NCBI GenBank assembly: GCA_006503475.1
Contig: RSEH01000267.1
Location: 1-63,980, forward strand
Source: Stentor roeselii
Taxonomy: Eukaryota; Ciliophora; Heterotrichea; Heterotrichida; Stentoridae
Length of the DNA stretch: 63,980 nucleotides
Reading direction: 5' to 3'
Shown: piece by piece, positions 40,382-49,637 of the stretch
Numbering within the stretch: position 1 is the stretch's first letter
Layout of the letters: each line of letters opens with the position of its first letter
The notes under the pieces: model-generated
What the model saw: only the letters and a program-made list of their open reading frames with translations
The model's database searches: none
Told to the model about the DNA's origin: nothing
Program-made: the position numbers and the translations under genes

Positions 40382-41104
40382 TTAAATCTGGTCCAAGCTG
40401 GTCATAATCGATTCAGACTCTTCAATTTTATCCAATTTTCTCATATTTTCCAAGAACTTCACCTCATCGTCGAGCCACTGCATTTCTTTTTTAATCATGC
40501 GAAACTTCTGGTAAACCGAATCCATCAGCGACCTTTGAACAGTGTTATTCGGTCTTGGCTTAACTTTCGAGTAAGCCCTTGAATTGCTTCCTGAACGTAA
40601 AGGCCGTGTATCTGACGGGGTCCTTTTCGGGTTGCTTTTGCATCTGGCTTTGGAAGAACTGTTGATTCTCACATCCAGGTAGATTTTTTGTCTTGTTTGG
40701 AAAAGCGGGTTTATTTTAGGCTTTGATTTGAGAGGCTTCTTGCCTGATGTGCTTGATAAAAGCAAAGAACCTGCATTGGTCGATGGAAGAGGAACTTCTT
40801 GAAGTACCGTCATTGAGGAAAAGGCGCTTTTTATGCCTAACTGCCTTTGATCCCCCATGCAAAGGACTTTCACTATTGTTTTAGGGTATTTTTCAGGGTT
40901 TGAATAGTATGGAAAATCGCTTAAATCGCTCAGGCTTGAATCGATGTTTGGGAAGACGAAGATTGGGTTGCTTGATGCCTCGATTGACTGAGTTATTGTT
41001 TTGAATAAACTCATTTCTTTTGTCCGGTCAGAGAAACAGTAAAGCTTTTCACCGATTTTTACGCAGAGTTTGTACTGAGTTGAAGTTGGTTTGAAACTGC
41101 TCAT
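40382..41104 (-). CDS. Hypothetical protein
   Basis: 240 residues, unrecognised. Residues 1-75 contain regular beta-like strands (YKLCVKIGEKLYCFSD) and could be a small folded domain. The middle is Ser/Lys/Arg/Pro-rich and disordered, and residues ~190-232 form a probable helix or coiled coil (YQKFRMIKKEMQWLDDEV). No catalytic signature. Convergent with the kelch gene (50 bp between stops). Confidence 0.65.
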   Translation of the reverse strand: MSSFKPTSTQYKLCVKIGEKLYCFSDRTKEMSLFKTITQSIEASSNPIFVFPNIDSSLSDLSDFPYYSNPEKYPKTIVKVLCMGDQRQLGIKSAFSSMTVLQEVPLPSTNAGSLLLSSTSGKKPLKSKPKINPLFQTRQKIYLDVRINSSSKARCKSNPKRTPSDTRPLRSGSNSRAYSKVKPRPNNTVQRSLMDSVYQKFRMIKKEMQWLDDEVKFLENMRKLDKIEESESIMTSLDQI

Positions 41105-41935
41105 TCTTTATATATCTTGAATTTATTGTGATTCTTGGAATTGATTATGATGGTTTTAGGTGAAGTTAATGATGGAAATAAAGAAATCGGAGATAGTTGA
41201 GCTGGTTTTCGAGTTTGGAAGTTGAATTGATTAGAGTAAGGAGGAAAGGTGAAATGGTTAAATTTCTTATTCGATTCATTGATTCACATTGAAAAAAACG
41301 TTAATTAACTAGCTTGGAATTGTATGAGTATCATATAATAACCTTTAAGACACTCTCTAACATTTTATCAGCCAGTTTAAATTTACTCAATAGTGATTCA
41401 CAGTCCTCGTCAAAATTAAATATTTCTTAAGGATTGAACCCGAAAATTCTTCAGTCAACAAATCTTCAGAAATTTTTCCTGTCTTCCCTCCATCAAATTC
41501 CATCTTCCGAATTCAAATCTGTTCCAAGCTCCTCCCTAATCGTTAAACCTTTCAATTTTCTCCACTTTAAGCATATTCTCGAAAAACCCTCGTCGCCGCT
41601 CCAATGATTCCTGGACCAAGGCAGTAAGTCCATCAAAAAATCTTCCAAATTACAATCTCAAGCTTTTCGAAGCCGCTTGAAAGCTTTTTTACTGATTTCG
41701 TCCTTTTCGAATCTTCTTTACTTGAAAGTCTTTAAATTTCTTGAAGTTACTTAAAAAAACCTCGGATCCCAGGCGATCTTCACGTCCAAATCTTGGAAAT
41801 TCTGGAATTTTTATGTTAAATGTTCCTATTTTCTAAACTAGTAAAACCAGGCTGTTTCAAGTCTGAGTTAAAGAACTGAGGGTCGATCAGCTTTGAAAAA
41901 TTAAATTCTAAAGTTTTTTAGGCAAAATTAAAAGG
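41105..41935. promoter_or_regulatory. Divergent intergenic region
   Basis: 830 bp between divergent genes. G-rich plus strand at 41140-41250 near the minus gene; C-rich at about 41410-41640; then a less skewed, somewhat GC-richer 41660-41930 segment next to the bromodomain gene. A micro-ORF at about 41603-41626 and the paired AAGCTTTT/GAAAGCTT motifs near 41660-41690 are noted but not called. Confidence 0.45.
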
Positions 41936-43090
41936 ATGGTAGGGAACTCGCCATATATGGAACTAACCCAAGGAGAGCTTGAGAAAATAAACGCTTTACT
42001 TCCAAGCAGGTATCGTCTGGAAATAAAACAGAATAGTGATTCTGTTATCACAAGACTTAAAGATAAGCGGCCCGAAGGTCGCAAAGTACCACAAGAGCCC
42101 TCTTTCTCGGTTCAAGCGCCAGAAAAGCGACCAACCCGGGAAAGGAAAACAGTGGCTTATGATGAGATTGACTCAGGATTCCGTTCAAGTGAAGGGTACA
42201 AAAAGTTATTCCGAATCCTCCAGACCTTAAAAAAGCACCCAATGTCGGAAACTTTTCTGAACCCCGTCAGTCAAACCGAATATCCTGACTACTACCGTAA
42301 AATTGAGCACCCGATGGACTTAAACAAAGTAGAATCAAAGCTCCGAGGAGGTATCTACGAATCCGGTTACGATTTCGCAATGGACGTGCGTTTAGTCTGG
42401 GTAAATTCCTTTCTGTACAACCACAAAAACTCTGAACTTTTTTCTCAGACAGTCGAATTATGCGCTTATTTCGAATCTTTGATCAAGGGTTGCGAATTTT
42501 TCACTCTCATTGATAAAAAGAACCAAGTCGTCGACTTATACAAAAAAATCGACAAGTTGTCGAAAGGGTTCAAAGATATGCAGAATAAAGGAAGTTCTCG
42601 CCCTCAAGTCAAAGCAGAAAAGCCGATGTCCTTGTTGGAAAAAAAGAGCTTGTGTCAAAGTATCAAGAACTTGGAGGCTAAACATTTGAAAGGTGTTCTG
42701 GAAATCGTCAAAGAGTGCATGGACATCAAAGGTGAGGAACTTGAATTCGATATCGATAAATTACCTCCAAGGGTCTGTCGAGAGCTGGACTTGTATGTCA
42801 AGAACTGTCTTGCAGGTAAGAAAAAAGCTCCTGAAGTGAAAGTAGCAGAAGCTAGTTCTAGTAAATTGAAAGAACTCGATTCTCAGCTGGAACAACTGGT
42901 CATGATGACTCGCGAACCCCAGTCGACTGTCGAGCCTCATGCTTCTCCCAGTGAGAGTAGTTCTAGTGATTCAGAAGTATCAGAAATGGACAGCATCGCG
43001 AAAGAGTGGGGCCATTACCAAAGCATCGAAGAAGCGTCAGACCATTCTAATGGATTTGGGAGTATGATGGACTTTGATAAAATTTACTAA
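41936..43090 (+). CDS. Single-bromodomain BET-type protein
   Basis: 384 residues. A bromodomain at about 82-190 includes YPDYYRKIEHPMDLNKVESK and the acetyl-lysine-binding Asn162 in FLYNHKNS. An ET (extraterminal) domain at about 230-292 (MSLLEKKSLCQSI, LKGVLEIVKE, ELEFDIDKLPPRVCRELDLYV) identifies the BET family. A Ser-rich acidic segment follows (SPSESSSSDSEVSEMDS), as in other BET proteins. One bromodomain plus ET matches the plant GTE-type layout rather than animal BRD2/3/4. The usual Trp-Pro-Phe shelf of BET bromodomains reads Glu-Thr-Phe here (SETFLNPV). Probably an acetyl-histone reader regulating transcription. Confidence 0.9.
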   Translation: MVGNSPYMELTQGELEKINALLPSRYRLEIKQNSDSVITRLKDKRPEGRKVPQEPSFSVQAPEKRPTRERKTVAYDEIDSGFRSSEGYKKLFRILQTLKKHPMSETFLNPVSQTEYPDYYRKIEHPMDLNKVESKLRGGIYESGYDFAMDVRLVWVNSFLYNHKNSELFSQTVELCAYFESLIKGCEFFTLIDKKNQVVDLYKKIDKLSKGFKDMQNKGSSRPQVKAEKPMSLLEKKSLCQSIKNLEAKHLKGVLEIVKECMDIKGEELEFDIDKLPPRVCRELDLYVKNCLAGKKKAPEVKVAEASSSKLKELDSQLEQLVMMTREPQSTVEPHASPSESSSSDSEVSEMDSIAKEWGHYQSIEEASDHSNGFGSMMDFDKIY

Positions 43091-43113
43091 TTAAAGTTCT
43101 ACTTTATATTCAT

Positions 43114-43881
43114 ATGTCCAACTGGGAAACATTAGAAGAGCTTCTGAAAAAACCTCTGCCATCTCCCAACATTAGAGACCCTTTTTACCACACTCAGCAG
43201 TTCCCCAAATTCATGAAGCGAAAAACAGTCCTCGACCAAAATTACGACCCGAAACTCGAGCATCTAAAGAAAACAACAAAAGACTTCGTTGAAAGCAACT
43301 TTAACAGTTACCAAAGGAAAAGACTTAAAAGTGATGCAGAGACCTTTTCCAGTCGACTCAGTGACTACGACGAAGCAGTTAACAACCAAAGAGTCTTTAC
43401 CAGCAGTTCTCCGAAAAACGATTCAGGAAATGGCGAATTCAAATATTCCATCTGTCCTCGGCCTGAAATTCGAAGTGTTTCAAATTCCAGGAAGAAACAA
43501 AAGGAAAAAAGGGAAAATTCTAACAAACTTTCAAAGAACTTCATCAAAAACGACTTGAATCTGATGAAAGGAAATATAAAAGTTCTCATTGTTAAAAATT
43601 CAAAGAAAAAATGTCAGGACTGTGGACTTGACAAGTGTGCATGTCAAGGGAATAACGATGAGTTGATTTCGAGAGTTTTTAGAAATTTGAATAAAGGAAA
43701 AGTTCTTCTTGAGCAGATTCGTCTTCGCAAAAAAAAGACCCTTGCGAAGGTTAGAGGTGGGGTGAGGAAGATTCAGTTTGATACAGGAATGATAAGGTTT
43801 TACTTTTCAGGAGAGTCTAAGGCTGAAGGGTTGCCAGAGATCAACAGTCGAGTTGAAAGAAGCAGGAGAAATTCTAATTAA
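43114..43881 (+). CDS. Hypothetical protein with Cys cluster
   Basis: 255 residues, unrecognised. It begins 23 bp after the BET gene on the same strand. It is Lys/Arg/Ser/Asn-rich and mostly disordered, except for a compact Cys cluster near residues 170-178 (KKCQDCGLDKCACQ: Cys-x2-Cys-x4-Cys-x-Cys), which may bind a metal ion. A basic C-terminal region follows (KVLLEQIRLRKKKT) with beta-like strands around DTGMIRFYFSG. Nuclear location is plausible from composition only. Confidence 0.65.
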   Translation: MSNWETLEELLKKPLPSPNIRDPFYHTQQFPKFMKRKTVLDQNYDPKLEHLKKTTKDFVESNFNSYQRKRLKSDAETFSSRLSDYDEAVNNQRVFTSSSPKNDSGNGEFKYSICPRPEIRSVSNSRKKQKEKRENSNKLSKNFIKNDLNLMKGNIKVLIVKNSKKKCQDCGLDKCACQGNNDELISRVFRNLNKGKVLLEQIRLRKKKTLAKVRGGVRKIQFDTGMIRFYFSGESKAEGLPEINSRVERSRRNSN

Positions 43882-43911
43882 GTTCTGATTTTTGTTATGG
43901 ATTTTAGATTA

Positions 43912-45243
43912 TTAGTTTATTTGGGTTGATTCTCGGTAGTCTCCACTTATTGGAGGCTCTGGCTCTCTGATTTCATCTCTTAGGGTTTTGAACTTTCCTT
44001 CTTTTGATGGCTTTTTTTGCACTTTTTTATTTAGTTCGAAGTAACTTCGGTCTGAAGTCATCTTCTGCTCTGGCATCTTGCCTTTTGGAGGCTTCATCAA
44101 TACTGGAGTTTTCGGTCTTTTCTCTGGAATTTTCATGTCTTTGATCTTGGGTTTTTTGTCGGGTTTTAAGATAACGTCGGTTTTTTTTCGGTCTGATATG
44201 CATTGAATATCTGGAGTTTTCGTTTTTCTCTCAGATTTAAAATTTTCCAGTTTAGGTTGTTTGGAAGATTTTTCATGTCTGTAACTGGTTTCAGGAGTTT
44301 TTTTTGATTTTGGAAGACTTCTTCGATTTTCAAAAACAGAAGCTTTCGTTTTTTTAATGGTTAAATCTGGGTAATGCCTATCAAAAGACTCTTTGATATC
44401 TAAAAACAAAGGAGACTCAATCGGTAAGAACGCATTTCCAATAACCAAAGCTCTTTCATGCCATTCTTTCCCTTGTTCAACCAAATCACTGCCACTCAAA
44501 GCCCTCTGATTAGAAGCGATCATATAACAAGCAGCACACAAAAGACAGATTTTCTCAAGCATAAAGTCCTTCGAAACCTCCGCCACAAAAGTATGAAAAT
44601 TTTTTATTTCAAAGAACTTCAAAGGCTTAACCCTCAGAAGATCATTCAAACTATAAGAAAAAATCCAGTCAGTGAAATGAATAACTCCTAAAGAAGTCCT
44701 TCTAACAATTTTCAACCGATCCAAAAGAATCGCCTTGTTTTTCCCCTGCAAAAACTTCAAACAAGCCTCAAGAGCCCGACAGTTTTCCTTTTGATTCTCA
44801 TTCAACGACTCAGAACTAGAAGCCAGGTCCAAACAAATCTGAAAAGACTGAAGAATATACTCAAAAGCCTTCTGAGCAGCAGATAAAGACGATGAAGCTT
44901 TTCCAAAAAATGAATTAATTGCTCCTTTTTGGATCTCAAGCATTGAAATATATCGCAAATTACGGATTTTCATTATTTCCTGTGGAGAGTCAAGTGACTT
45001 TGCGAGAATAATTGTTTTCTCCAAATAATCCTCGCATTTTTCCAAGTTTTCAGTCATCTGATGACATAAGGCCAAGTTGTGAAAAACCAGCAGGTAAAGG
45101 TCAATGTCGAGTTCTTGTCGAATGTTTAGAAGGTCTTCACAGAACTTCAAAGTCGCAGCAGCTTCCTTTATTTCATTCGCTTCTATCAAATCAACAGCTT
45201 TTTCGATCTGTTCAAGAATTTTTTTATTTTTTTGAACTTCCAT
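43912..45243 (-). CDS. Helical (TPR-like) protein with basic tail
   Basis: 443 residues. Residues 1-280 are almost entirely helical, with paired-helix spacing and Ala/Leu/Tyr positions reminiscent of TPR repeats (HNLALCHQMTENLEKCEDYLEKTI is the clearest unit). Residues 285-443 are Lys/Pro/Ser-rich and disordered. TPR-like folds mediate protein interactions; no specific family recognised. Convergent with the Cys-cluster gene (30 bp). Confidence 0.65.
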   Translation of the reverse strand: MEVQKNKKILEQIEKAVDLIEANEIKEAAATLKFCEDLLNIRQELDIDLYLLVFHNLALCHQMTENLEKCEDYLEKTIILAKSLDSPQEIMKIRNLRYISMLEIQKGAINSFFGKASSSLSAAQKAFEYILQSFQICLDLASSSESLNENQKENCRALEACLKFLQGKNKAILLDRLKIVRRTSLGVIHFTDWIFSYSLNDLLRVKPLKFFEIKNFHTFVAEVSKDFMLEKICLLCAACYMIASNQRALSGSDLVEQGKEWHERALVIGNAFLPIESPLFLDIKESFDRHYPDLTIKKTKASVFENRRSLPKSKKTPETSYRHEKSSKQPKLENFKSERKTKTPDIQCISDRKKTDVILKPDKKPKIKDMKIPEKRPKTPVLMKPPKGKMPEQKMTSDRSYFELNKKVQKKPSKEGKFKTLRDEIREPEPPISGDYRESTQIN

Positions 45244-45371
45244 GATTGAATTATTAATTTAAAGACTTTCAGCGAATTTCTCTTTCGATTCTTTAAATTT
45301 TCCAATTTGATTTAAACAACATTTTAAAACCTGAAGTCAATCATTTTCTATCATCAAATAATTGTTAACTA

Positions 45372-47108
45372 ATGGATTGGGAACTACTCAAGACTGAAGT
45401 CGAAGAAGTCGTCGGCCGTCGTTTGGACCTTCTCCAGTCGAGCCTTGAAAATCAACGTTGTCGACTTGTTGATTCCATTTCGAAAGTCCAGTCATTCGCT
45501 GAGTTGCTGAAGCATAAGATGCCGAACGGCGTTGAAAAAGTGATTCAAGAAGAACCAGTGCTTTCCAGGGCACAAACTGCCAGAACGAACCTTAAAACTG
45601 AGTTTGCTAAAACCCAGCCAATCGATATCAAGAAAATCGGAAAAGAACTCCTTAGAAGAGTCGATGAGGAAAAGAAAAAGGAAGACGCCAAAACAAAAAC
45701 TGATGAAAAAAAAAATCAGGCTGAAGAAGCTAAGAAGAAAAAACTTGAAGAAGCTAAAAAGAAAAAGGAAGAAGAAGAAAATAAGAAAAAAGAAGCCTTG
45801 GCGAAGAAGAAGGAAGAAGAAGAGAAAAAAAAAGAAGAAGCTAAAAGAAAAACTGAAGAAATGAAAGAAAAAAAGAAACTGGAAGAAATTGAAAAAAAAG
45901 CGAAACAAGAAGAAATCAAAAAAAAACTGGAAGAGGAAAAAGAAAAGAAAAAAAATGAGGAAATTGAGAAAAAAAACAAGGCTGATGAAGCGAAGAAAAA
46001 AATTGAAGAAGCCAAAAAGAAAGCTGAAGAGGAAAAAGAAAGAAAAAAACAAGAAGAAGCAGAAAAAAAAATCAAGGCTGAAGAGGAAAAAAAGCAGAAA
46101 CTCGCTGAACAGAAAAAAATCGAATCTGAAAAAAAACTTAAAATTGAAGAAGAAAAAAAGAAAAAACTCGAAGAGGAAAAAAAAAAGAAACCCGAAGAAG
46201 AAAAAAAGAAAAAACTCGAAGAATCAAAGAAAAAGTCTTCAGAAGATAAAAAACTTTCAGAAGACTCAAAATCAAGAGACTCCAAAAAAATTTCTCAAGA
46301 CTCTTCAAAAAAGGACTCAAGTAACATTTCCACCCCGAAAGAAGAAATTTCAAGCTACGTTGAAAACTCAACTGAACAAAAAGCCGAAGTCGCCCCTTCA
46401 GACTCTTCAAGGTCAGAGACGTCAAAGTCAGAGTCTTCAAAGCCAGACACTTGTAAAGAAAACTCATCAGTTTCAAGTGCGACGAAGCCTGACTCTTCAG
46501 GTCAGTCAGAAGAGGCGAAACTTTTGATGTCTTCTCATCTTTCTCTTGAAGAGATTCAAATTCAGATACAAAAAATGAAGAATAGTTATCCTGAAGAAGA
46601 CTTGATCACTGAAAAAAGCTTTGAATTGTCAGTTGGAGCTAAAAGCGCACTTAGTCTTTTGACAACTATGGATGATGATAAGTTTTATTTGGATAGGGTT
46701 CCTAGAGAAGAGGTTATTTGGACTTTTAGACTCTTTTTTATCTTGATTGATAAGGAATTACCTCCGGCTGATGAAGAGGCTTGGAAAGTTTGTCAGGAGT
46801 TCTTGGCTGATGCGAGAAATAAGGAAAAAAATAGGAAAACTATTGATAAGTTTATTATTGAGGTCATCAATAAGTTCAACTTTTCAGATGAAAATATTGA
46901 TAAGATTGAGGAAATTGTTTTTGGGAAGGATAACTTGTTGCAGCCTCAGTTTTATACGGACTTCTGTGCATTGACTGGACTGCTTATGTTCGGAGTAAGA
47001 GAAGCTGCAATCTACGGAGGAGCGATCAAGGGTAAAGTTCCAATTTGGCGTCAATACAAGCGTCTAATTCACAAGCAACAGCAACTTGAAAATAAGCTGC
47101 TAAGCTAG
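45372..47108 (+). CDS. Long K/E-rich single-helix protein with conserved-looking C-terminal domain
   Basis: 578 residues. The N-terminus (1-90) is helical. About residues 95-310 are nearly all Lys, Glu and Ala in i,i+4 patterns, typical of a single alpha helix or coiled coil. A Ser/Lys/Asp-rich stretch follows (310-380). The last ~190 residues form a separate globular domain (EEVIWTFRLFFILIDKEL, WKVCQEFLADARN, IWRQYKRLIHKQQQL). I do not recognise this domain. The K/E stretch makes the coding strand almost pure purine for ~650 nt, which explains several long antisense open frames that are not genes. Confidence 0.75.
   Translation: MDWELLKTEVEEVVGRRLDLLQSSLENQRCRLVDSISKVQSFAELLKHKMPNGVEKVIQEEPVLSRAQTARTNLKTEFAKTQPIDIKKIGKELLRRVDEEKKKEDAKTKTDEKKNQAEEAKKKKLEEAKKKKEEEENKKKEALAKKKEEEEKKKEEAKRKTEEMKEKKKLEEIEKKAKQEEIKKKLEEEKEKKKNEEIEKKNKADEAKKKIEEAKKKAEEEKERKKQEEAEKKIKAEEEKKQKLAEQKKIESEKKLKIEEEKKKKLEEEKKKKPEEEKKKKLEESKKKSSEDKKLSEDSKSRDSKKISQDSSKKDSSNISTPKEEISSYVENSTEQKAEVAPSDSSRSETSKSESSKPDTCKENSSVSSATKPDSSGQSEEAKLLMSSHLSLEEIQIQIQKMKNSYPEEDLITEKSFELSVGAKSALSLLTTMDDDKFYLDRVPREEVIWTFRLFFILIDKELPPADEEAWKVCQEFLADARNKEKNRKTIDKFIIEVINKFNFSDENIDKIEEIVFGKDNLLQPQFYTDFCALTGLLMFGVREAAIYGGAIKGKVPIWRQYKRLIHKQQQLENKLLS
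45655..46310 (+). repeat. ~650-nt polypurine low-complexity tract
   Basis: The coding strand is dominated by GAA, AAA, AAG and GAG codons with only occasional pyrimidines, encoding the K/E-rich helix. Units of the form AAA-AAA-GAA/CTT-GAA-GAA recur without strict periodicity. Such tracts can form unusual DNA structures and are prone to length change. Confidence 0.75.
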
Positions 47109-47185
47109 TAGGTATTAAGTTTAAAAATAATTAAAAGTCTCAAAAATTCCACTTTTCCAAAAACTTAATAACATTCATAATTCCA

Positions 47186-47938
47186 ATGAGTGACGACGAG
47201 CCACCTCCTTTAGAAGACATGTCAGAATACCTCCAATCCCGAGGTTTTCAACAAGTTCCTGAGTCGCGTCCACTTCCAGCAGTTCCATCAAATCCAGTCC
47301 CAAGCACATCAAATCCAGTCCCAAGCACATCAAGCAAGTCATCATTCGCCCCATCTCTAAAAAAAGGTTTTTTCAACCAGTCCTCAAAGTCGAAGGCCCC
47401 TTCAACAGTTCAAAAAAAGTCTGAAATAATCGAGATAAAAAAACCATCAAAACCAGCAGAAAACCCTTTAGTGTTAAAAGATGTTCAACAAGCAATGAAC
47501 TACACGACTCAAAACACTTCAGAGTGGATGACTCCTGAACTACTGCAAAGACTTGCTGAGCATCCTTTCCTTGCACAGGGCTTGTCAAACATGCGAATAA
47601 TGTCAGCAGTGACAGAGCTTCAGAAGGACCCAAGCCTTGCAAGTACGAAATACAAACATGATCAAGAAGTGCAAGTCTTTTTCACTGAGTTCTCGAAGAT
47701 CATGGCTGATCACTTCGGAAGACTCGCTGAAACCAAGCAAAAGACCTTTGAAGACGACCCTGAAGTGAAAAGCATTCTGCAAGATGAGCAGGTGGTCAAA
47801 CTTTTGAAAGCTATGCAAAAAGGAAAACCGGTTGATTTCCATGCGTAAGGAATAGACAGGATCGCTGCTAGGGACCAGGTTTTAGCGAGAAAAATGAAGA
47901 CTTTGATTGATAAAGGAGTCATCAAGATTTCAGCTTAG
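47186..47938 (+). CDS. STI1-domain (Hsp-binding) protein lacking TPRs
   Basis: About 245 residues after removing a 15-nt intron (47845-47859); without splicing the frame ends at TAA 47846-47848. The N-terminus is acidic and Pro-rich (SDDEPPPLEDMSEYL), then a disordered segment with a tandem SNPVPST repeat. Two STI1-type helical modules follow, at about 95-150 (TPELLQRLAEHPFLAQGL) and 190-245. The second ends ...ARKMKTLIDKGVIKISA, like the DP2 domain of STI1/HOP, where such modules close on client or Hsp70/90 partners. No TPR repeats are present, unlike STI1/HOP itself. Confidence 0.7.
47287..47333 (+). repeat. 21-bp tandem repeat inside the STI1-domain gene
   Basis: Two perfect copies of a 21-base unit (47287-47307 and 47308-47328), with the first bases of a third, encode SNPVPST twice. 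In-frame length, so it expands the disordered linker without breaking the gene; the perfect identity suggests a recent duplication. Confidence 0.85.
47845..47859 (+). other. 15-nt spliceosomal intron, phase 2
   Basis: GTAAGGAATAGACAG. Removal joins GC to G (Ala) and continues IAARDQVLARKMKTL to a TAG at 47936-47938. This restores the last 25 residues, which complete the second STI1 module. A at position 10. Confidence 0.88.
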
Positions 47939-48035
47939 GTAATAGGTGTTTATTAGAACTTTATTTTAAATGGAAAAAAACTGATTTTACTGGACACGGT
48001 ATTTCAATAAAAAATAGTAAAACTACCAAATAAAA

Positions 48036-48716
48036 ATGATGATTAATTCAAATTTAAACAAGAAAGAAAACTTCACTTGTAAATTACTTCCAAGCCCTCT
48101 TGGAGCAGACTTCAAATTCGAGGTTTCAATGTTTTTTAAGAACCTCTACAAGGAATTTCCTTCTTTTCCAGATAAATCCAACTTTTGTGAAACTGGGCAA
48201 AAACTGAGACTTTTTCCAGAAATAGAAAAATCTGATGAGGAGTCTGAAGATGAAATGAAAGTCAAGGATTTCATTCGATCTAGCTTGATTAAAGTTGAGC
48301 CTGACTTTAAAATAGTGATTGATAAGTTTGATCAAGAAATCTTCAAAGGAAAGTACTTTAATTTGAAGGTTGTGCTTCAGCCTTTGAATGAAAAATGTTT
48401 TCCTGTTAATCAGAGTCTTGATGTGGAAGTCTTGATGCTTACTAATGAAAATGTGCTGATTACCAAAAATATGAGGGGACAGGATATTGTCAGGGGAAGC
48501 TATTTGGGAAGTTTGAAGTTCAATGTGCAGGAAAATAGACATTCTACTGTTTTGAAGATTCAGGTCACTGAGGTTTCTTCGCATTTCATTGGTAAGACTG
48601 TCAGTCTTAAGGTCAAAGTCAGGAAAAATGAGTTTTTGGCTAACTCTGGGTTCCATGTTCAGTCTGCACTGCTTAAAAATCTTTCAATCAAGGCGAAAAA
48701 GTCAAAATTTAACTAG
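48036..48716 (+). CDS. Hypothetical protein, probably beta-rich
   Basis: 226 residues, unrecognised. Residues ~1-85 are mixed, with an acidic Ser/Glu/Asp patch (KSDEESEDEMK). Residues ~95-205 show at least seven alternating hydrophobic strands (YFNLKVVLQPL, LDVEVLMLTN, TVLKIQVTEVSS, KTVSLKVKVRK), suggesting a beta sandwich or barrel. No catalytic residues or membrane segment visible. It lies 97 bp downstream of the STI1-domain gene on the same strand. Confidence 0.62.
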   Translation: MMINSNLNKKENFTCKLLPSPLGADFKFEVSMFFKNLYKEFPSFPDKSNFCETGQKLRLFPEIEKSDEESEDEMKVKDFIRSSLIKVEPDFKIVIDKFDQEIFKGKYFNLKVVLQPLNEKCFPVNQSLDVEVLMLTNENVLITKNMRGQDIVRGSYLGSLKFNVQENRHSTVLKIQVTEVSSHFIGKTVSLKVKVRKNEFLANSGFHVQSALLKNLSIKAKKSKFN

Positions 48717-49637
48717 ATTGTAATGTGAATAAGTATTCAATACTAGTTATCTTAATGTCTTAATAAAATAATTCCTGATTAAAGAGTTTTAATGATAGAA
48801 TAAATTAATCATTTAATGAAATTCTGAAAAGTTTAGATTGATTGAAAGGAAAGTTTTTCACAGTTTTTTTGGTTCTTGAAGGCCTTTTTTTATTCGAAAT
48901 CCTTAAGAATATTGATTTTATGATAGTTATGAATAATATTCTCTATTTTATTGCATCTGCAAGGATAGTTTAGTTTTAAGTTTAAATATAGAAAAATGTA
49001 TAACTAATACACTCTGATTTAATTTATAATCCATGATTTAGTGAAGTTTGATTTTTATGATTTTATATGAAAATATATATTATCATTGAACTAGTGATTT
49101 CGAACTTATATGAAAATTGAAATAATATAAAGATACTCCAACCTGTTTTTATGAATAGACAGACAAATAAACAATTTTTCAGAAAGATCAAAGATAATCA
49201 TTTTTTTCAATATAAAATTCAATGCTGTTGTTTGATTAGGAGTAAAAATTGAATCACTAAAGTTATTTATTTCAGGGTGTATGAAGAAAAAAAAAGAGTT
49301 TATATTTCACCAAATTTCATATAATCTAAATGCTAATTTTAATAAAAACTCTTTTCTTATAAAAAATCAATTTAATTTTTCCAAGAGATCTCAGTTCAAG
49401 TGAAAATCATTATCCCTTGACCAAAAGTTCTCAAAATGTACAGATATATCTAATAAAATTCATCAATTCAACCATCTTTCACCCAAACTCAATTAAACCC
49501 TTTCTCCAAACTCCTTTTAAATCACCAAAACCTATTCAATTCCTCTAAAAATAAAATAATCCAACCAAAAATCTCTAAACCAAACCACCTTCCAAGACTA
49601 TTCACTCACATATTAAAACAATCCATATCGGTTATAA
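48717..49637. other. Intergenic spacer, 0.9 kb
   Basis: AT-rich between two plus-strand genes. The last ~200 bp (49440-49637) are distinctly C-rich, the usual flank for a plus-strand gene in this window. No ORF, RNA gene or repeat recognised in 48720-49430. Confidence 0.5.

Noticed and set aside
45492-46527. Long Phe/Ser-rich and Lys-rich frames overlapping the K/E-rich gene
   Set aside because: Low-complexity shadows of a polypurine coding sequence.
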